A stretch of 64,000 nt of DNA from Rhodocyclales bacterium (GTDB taxonomy: Bacteria > Pseudomonadota > Gammaproteobacteria > Burkholderiales > Rhodocyclaceae): assembly GCA_016183655.1 (NCBI GenBank), contig JACPEH010000021.1, positions 124,001 to 188,000 on the forward strand, written 5' to 3'. The notes below the pieces were generated by a model that did no database searches, was not told where the DNA came from, and saw only the letters and a program-made list of their open reading frames with translations. Positions 60,237 through 64,000 of this stretch are shown here, in pieces. The position numbers and the translations under genes are program-made. Numbering within the stretch: the stretch's first letter is position 1; every line of letters starts with the position of its first letter.

Positions 60237-61490
60237 ATGGCACAGATACTGGTCGTAGACGACGAAGTCGGCATTCGCGAACTGCTTTCGGAAATCCTCG
60301 CCGACGAGGGGCACACCGTCTGGCTGGCGGAAAACGCCACCGCCGCGCGCAAGGTGCGCAGCGAGAAGCGCCCTGACCTCGTCCTGCTCGACATCTGGAT
60401 GCCCGACACCGACGGCATCTCGCTGCTCAAGGAATGGTCCGCTGCCGGCCTGCTGACGATGCCGGTGGTGATGATGTCCGGCCACGGCACGATCGACACC
60501 GCGGTCGAGGCGACGCGCATCGGCGCCGCCGACTTCCTGGAGAAGCCGATCGCGTTGCAGAAGCTGCTGGGCACGGTGAAGAAGGCCTTGAAGCACGAGA
60601 TGGTGCCGGCGAAGGCGCCGCTGACGCTGGACGCCTTCGCCCGTTCGCCGCTGATCAAGGACTTGAAGAAACGTCTGGAGCAGGCGGCGGCGAAGACGCC
60701 GGTGCTACTGCTCAAGTCGGCGTCGAGCGCGATTGCCGAACTGTGCGCGCGCTCGCTGCTGGCGCCGCATGCGCCGTGGCTCGACCTGGCGGCGGCGAGC
60801 GGGCCGCTGACCCAGGAAATGCTGCAGAAAGCCTCCGGCGGCATCCTCTTCGCCGCCGATCTGGGAGCGATGGGCAAGCTGCAGCAGATGAACCTCGCCT
60901 TTGCGCTGGAGCGCCTCGAAAAGAACAATGTCATGTTGGTCTGCGGCACCACCAAGGCCGTTCCGGCGCTCGCCGAGAACGGCTGGGACGTGGCCGTGCT
61001 GGCGCGGGTCGCCGAAGTCTGGGTGGCGCTGCCGCAGCTCTCGGCGCACGCCGACGAGGTGCCGGAGATCGCCTCGCTGCTGCTGACGCAGCTGGCCGAG
61101 CGAGGCGAAGTGCCGCCGCGCCGCTTCGCCGTCGGCGCGCTGAACGCGCTGCGCATGCACCGCTGGCAGGGCGACTGGCCGGAGCTGCAGGCGGCGGTGA
61201 AAAACCTGGCGCTGACCTCGCTGGAGGAGGAGATCGTCGCCGAGGACGTGACCCGCATCCTGCAGACCGAGCTGCGCGAGAACAGCGACACGCCGTCGCT
61301 GCTGCCCTTCTTCGAGCAGCCGCTGCGCGACGCGCGCGACGCTTTCGAGCGCCTCTACTTCGAGCACCAGCTGCGGCTGGAGGGCGGCAACATGACGCGC
61401 GTCGCCGAAAAGTCCGGCCTCGAACGCACCCATCTCTATCGCAAGCTGAAGCAGCTCGGCATCCAGATCGGCCGCCGCGGCGAGGAATAA
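60237..61490 (+). CDS. NtrX-like response regulator with degenerate AAA+ domain
   Basis: The 417-residue protein has a receiver domain with Asp52 (LVLLDIWMPDTDG) and Lys103 (FLEKPIAL), a central region aligned with the sigma54-activator AAA+ domain, and a C-terminal Fis-type HTH (MTRVAEKSGLERTHLYRKLKQLGIQ). The central region keeps a GGILF-type Walker B remnant but has no Walker A (GExGTGKE) and no GAFTGA loop, so it should not hydrolyse ATP or activate sigma54 polymerase. It may work as a DNA-binding regulator only. The start at 60237 lies 4 bp after the kinase stop. Confidence 0.9.
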   Translation: MAQILVVDDEVGIRELLSEILADEGHTVWLAENATAARKVRSEKRPDLVLLDIWMPDTDGISLLKEWSAAGLLTMPVVMMSGHGTIDTAVEATRIGAADFLEKPIALQKLLGTVKKALKHEMVPAKAPLTLDAFARSPLIKDLKKRLEQAAAKTPVLLLKSASSAIAELCARSLLAPHAPWLDLAAASGPLTQEMLQKASGGILFAADLGAMGKLQQMNLAFALERLEKNNVMLVCGTTKAVPALAENGWDVAVLARVAEVWVALPQLSAHADEVPEIASLLLTQLAERGEVPPRRFAVGALNALRMHRWQGDWPELQAAVKNLALTSLEEEIVAEDVTRILQTELRENSDTPSLLPFFEQPLRDARDAFERLYFEHQLRLEGGNMTRVAEKSGLERTHLYRKLKQLGIQIGRRGEE

Positions 61491-61528
61491 CGCACGCCAC
61501 CGCCAACGCGGGAACAAGGGGGAAACGC

Positions 61529-62959
61529 ATGAAGATCGTCATCCTCGGCGCCGGCCAGGTCGGTGCCAGCGTCGCCGAAAGCCTGGTCTCGGAAGAGAAC
61601 GACATCACCATCGTTGATACCGATGCGGCACGGCTGGCCTACCTGCAGGACCGGCTCGACCTGCGCACCGTCGTCGGCAACGCCTCGTGGCCTTCGGTAC
61701 TGGCCGACGCCGGCGCCGATGACGCCGACATGATCATTGCGGTGACGCAGAGCGACCAGACCAACCTGGTTGCCTGCAAGGTGGCGAAGAGCCTGTTCAA
61801 CGTGCCGACGCGGATCGCCCGGCTGCGTTCGGCCGACTTCCTCGACAGCGAAGCGCTGCTGGCGCCGGAGAACTTCGCCGTCGATTTCGCGATCTGCCCG
61901 GAGGAGGTCGTTACCGAGCACATCCGTCGCCTGGTCGAATTTCCCGAGGCCCTGCAAGTGCTGTCGTTCGGCTATGGCCGCGTGGCGCTGGTCGCCGTCC
62001 GCGCCTATGCCGGCGGCCTCCTAGTCGACAAGCCGATCCGCGAGATGCCGCAGCATCTTTCCGGCGAGGTCGACGCGCGGATCGTCGCCATCTTCCGCCA
62101 CGACCGGCCGTTGCCGCCGGCTGGCGACACCGTCATTCAGGACGGTGACGAGGTGTTTGTGCTTGCCGCCGAAGAGCACATTCGTCGCGTCATGCGCGAA
62201 ATGCGCCGAATGACGATGCCCGTGCAGCGCATCATGATTGCCGGCGGCGGGAACATCGGCCAGCGCGTTGCCCGTGCGCTTAGCGGCCACTACGAGGTCA
62301 AGCTGATCGAGCGCAGTCCGTCGCGCTGCGAGGCGATTGCCAACACCATCGACCGTACGCTGGTGTTGCATGGCGATGCCACCGACGAGGATTTGCTGCA
62401 TCAGGAGGCGATCGATGCGATGGACTTGTTCCTCGCGCTGACCAACGACGACGAGGACAACATCATGGCCGCGTCGCTGGCCAAGCGGCTTGGCTGCAAG
62501 CGCGTGCTGGCATTGATCAACCGCAAGGTCTATGCCGATCTGGTGCAGGGTGGGCCGATCGACATCGCCATCTCGCCGGCGCAGGTGTCGATCGGCACGC
62601 TGTTGACCAAGGTGCGCCGTGGCGACGTGGCGCAGGTGCATAGCTTGCGGCGTGGCGCCGCCGAGGCGCTGGAGATCGTCGCCCACGGCGACGAAGCGCA
62701 TTCCAGGGTGATCGGCCGCCGTATCGGCGACCTGCCGGTGATCGAAGGGGCCTACATCGCCGCCATCGTTCGCGACTTCGACAAGTACGAGGACATTCGC
62801 CGCGAAGGCTTCGCGATGATCAAGCGCCAGGGCCACGTCGTAATCGCCCACAAGGAGGTGGTGATCCAGCCCGCCGACCATGTGATCGTTTTCTGCCAGA
62901 ACAAGAAGGTGATCAAGAAGGTCGAGCAGCTGTTCGCGGTCGAGGCCGGCTTCCTGTGA
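61529..62959 (+). CDS. trkA: Trk potassium uptake regulatory protein TrkA
   Basis: The 476-residue peripheral membrane protein has two RCK units, each with a Rossmann NAD site (IVILGAGQVGASVAESL; IMIAGGGNIGQRVARAL) and a TrkA_C domain. It gates TrkH for low-affinity K+ uptake. It follows the NtrX-like gene by 38 bp, and its stop overlaps the GTG start of trkH (GTGA). Confidence 0.97.
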   Translation: MKIVILGAGQVGASVAESLVSEENDITIVDTDAARLAYLQDRLDLRTVVGNASWPSVLADAGADDADMIIAVTQSDQTNLVACKVAKSLFNVPTRIARLRSADFLDSEALLAPENFAVDFAICPEEVVTEHIRRLVEFPEALQVLSFGYGRVALVAVRAYAGGLLVDKPIREMPQHLSGEVDARIVAIFRHDRPLPPAGDTVIQDGDEVFVLAAEEHIRRVMREMRRMTMPVQRIMIAGGGNIGQRVARALSGHYEVKLIERSPSRCEAIANTIDRTLVLHGDATDEDLLHQEAIDAMDLFLALTNDDEDNIMAASLAKRLGCKRVLALINRKVYADLVQGGPIDIAISPAQVSIGTLLTKVRRGDVAQVHSLRRGAAEALEIVAHGDEAHSRVIGRRIGDLPVIEGAYIAAIVRDFDKYEDIRREGFAMIKRQGHVVIAHKEVVIQPADHVIVFCQNKKVIKKVEQLFAVEAGFL

Positions 62960-64000
62960 GATACCGCCTATTCCCGATCCTGCACGTGATGGGCATGCTG
63001 CTCATCTTCTTCGGGCTGACCTATCTGCTGCCGATCGCCACCAGCCTGATCTACGCCGACGGCACCGTCCTCGACTTCGTCGACGCGCTGGTCTTCTGCC
63101 TGGCCAGCGGTGCCGCGCTGTGGTTGCCGACGCGCCGCTACCGGCGTGAGTTGCAGCCGCGCGACGGCTTCCTGTTGGTTACGCTGGCCTGGGTGCTGAT
63201 GGCGGCGATCGCCACGGCGCCGCTGCTGCTGGTCATCCCCGGCCTGTCGTTTACCGACGCCTTGTTCGAAACGATGTCGGGGCTGACCACCACCGGGGCG
63301 ACGGTGCTGACCGGGCTGGAGCAATTGCCGCCAGCGATCAACCTGTGGCGCCACGAGCTCAACTGGCTCGGCGGTATGGGCATCATCGTGCTCGCGGTGG
63401 CCATCCTGCCGCTGCTCGGCGTCGGCGGCATGCAGCTCTACAAGGCGGAGACGCCGGGGCCGATGAAGGATGCCAAGCTGACGCCGCGCATCGCCAGCAC
63501 CGCCAAGGCGCTGTGGCTGGTTTACTTTGGCATCACCGCCGCCTGCATCGTTAGCCTCAGGCTGGCGGGCATGAACTGGTTCGACGCCGTCTGCCATGCC
63601 TTCGCCGCACTGTCCCTGGGGGGCTTCTCGACCTACGACGCCTCGGTCGGCCACTTCGACTCGCCGCTGATCGAGGCGGTGCTGATCTTCTTCATGCTGG
63701 TTGCCGGCATCAACTTCGCAACGCATTTCGTCGCCTGGCGTGGCCGCTCGCTCAGGGCCTACTGGTTCGATGCCGAAGCCAAGTCATTCATAGCGCTGAT
63801 CGTGTCGAGTACGCTCGTGTGCACGATTTATCTCAGCGTTCTGGAGGTCTACCCGGAGTGGTGGACGACGCTGCGTCACGTCGCCTTCAACCTGGTATCA
63901 ATTGCCACCGATTGCGGCTTCGCCAGCGTCGATTACGGCCAATGGCCGATCTTCGTGCCGCTGTGGATGCTGTTCCTGTCCTGCATAGCGGTCAGCTCGG
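62956..64000 (+). CDS. trkH: Trk potassium uptake channel TrkH (3' truncated by window end)
   Basis: The frame starts at GTG 62956, overlapping the trkA stop, and stays open to the window end (348 codons). It has multiple membrane helices with K+ selectivity-loop repeats such as [19 protein letters not shown] and, further on, [14 protein letters not shown] and [15 protein letters not shown]. It begins [20 protein letters not shown]. The full protein is normally about 480 residues, so roughly the last quarter is outside the window. Confidence 0.95.
   Translation, partial: MRYRLFPILHVMGMLLIFFGLTYLLPIATSLIYADGTVLDFVDALVFCLASGAALWLPTRRYRRELQPRDGFLLVTLAWVLMAAIATAPLLLVIPGLSFTDALFETMSGLTTTGATVLTGLEQLPPAINLWRHELNWLGGMGIIVLAVAILPLLGVGGMQLYKAETPGPMKDAKLTPRIASTAKALWLVYFGITAACIVSLRLAGMNWFDAVCHAFAALSLGGFSTYDASVGHFDSPLIEAVLIFFMLVAGINFATHFVAWRGRSLRAYWFDAEAKSFIALIVSSTLVCTIYLSVLEVYPEWWTTLRHVAFNLVSIATDCGFASVDYGQWPIFVPLWMLFLSCIAVSS

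Noticed and set aside
60600-61260. Sigma54-activator function of the NtrX-like protein
   Set aside because: Walker A and GAFTGA motifs are absent, so standard annotation as a sigma54-dependent activator is not supported.
58622-61291. 889-codon open frame antisense to the NtrY/NtrX-like genes
   Set aside because: Shadow of real genes; Ser/Ala-rich, no start context or known domain.

Overview
This is a gene-dense, GC-rich segment of a proteobacterial chromosome that contains the replication origin region. Gene content and order point to a betaproteobacterium, most likely Rhodocyclales (Dechloromonas/Azonexus/Azospira-like). The evidence is a beta-type atp operon beside parAB-rsmG-mnmG, the rpmH-rnpA-yidD-yidC-mnmE block divergent from dnaA-dnaN-gyrB, and the rsmB-DUF4390-ntrYX-trkAH run. 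The family-level assignment is an inference from synteny, not a measured relationship. I see no phage, rRNA, tRNA or CRISPR array.

Layout: (1) 1-4560, plus strand: the end of a HIT hydrolase, a PilZ-like protein, DUF971, ubiE, a Tim44-like protein and ubiJ. (2) 4627-15791, minus strand: the complete F1Fo ATP synthase operon atpIBEFHAGDC, preceded by parB, parA, rsmG and mnmG. (3) 15919-19047: a ComB-like protein, then ahpC-ahpF for peroxide reduction. The last 46 codons of ahpF lie inside a 137-bp element with terminal inverted repeats. (4) 19253-23850: a hybrid histidine kinase and a TPR response regulator. (5) 23843-30054, minus strand: an envelope-glycan operon (GT2, VTT membrane protein, ArnT-like transferase, Ugd, UDP-glucuronate 4-epimerase, TauE exporter) whose genes mostly overlap. 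(6) 30135-39427: the origin region, with mnmE, yidC, yidD, rnpA and rpmH on one side and dnaA, dnaN and gyrB on the other. DnaA boxes cluster between dnaA and dnaN. (7) 39498-43456, minus strand: a YbaK deacylase, a JAMM protease / ubiquitin-like-rhodanese-E1 fusion / cysteine synthase operon, and a DUF1857 gene. (8) 43515-46140: rsuA, a DsrE protein, oxyR and dps. (9) 46169-54353: topB, smg, dprA and a LysM protein on the minus strand, def, fmt and htpX on the plus strand. Two parS sites and two copies of a REP-like palindrome lie at its edges. (10) 54329-64000: an S1/P1 nuclease, a cation exporter, then rsmB, DUF4390, ntrY-like, ntrX-like, trkA and partial trkH.

Several parts connect. OxyR, with Cys at residues 199 and 208 as in E. 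coli, is encoded here, and near-consensus OxyR operators lie upstream of ahpC and dps, so a small peroxide regulon is contained in the window. ParA and ParB are encoded about 33-42 kb from two parS sites, and oriC lies between the parAB genes and those sites. The glycan operon contains plausible enzymes for making UDP-galacturonate and transferring it via a lipid carrier. The most unusual system is the cysteine-synthesis-like operon at 40061-42892. There a MoaD/CysO-like sulfur carrier is fused upstream of a rhodanese and its own E1-like activator, with a JAMM protease and a cysteine synthase encoded in overlapping genes. No gene-free stretch exceeds 300 bases.
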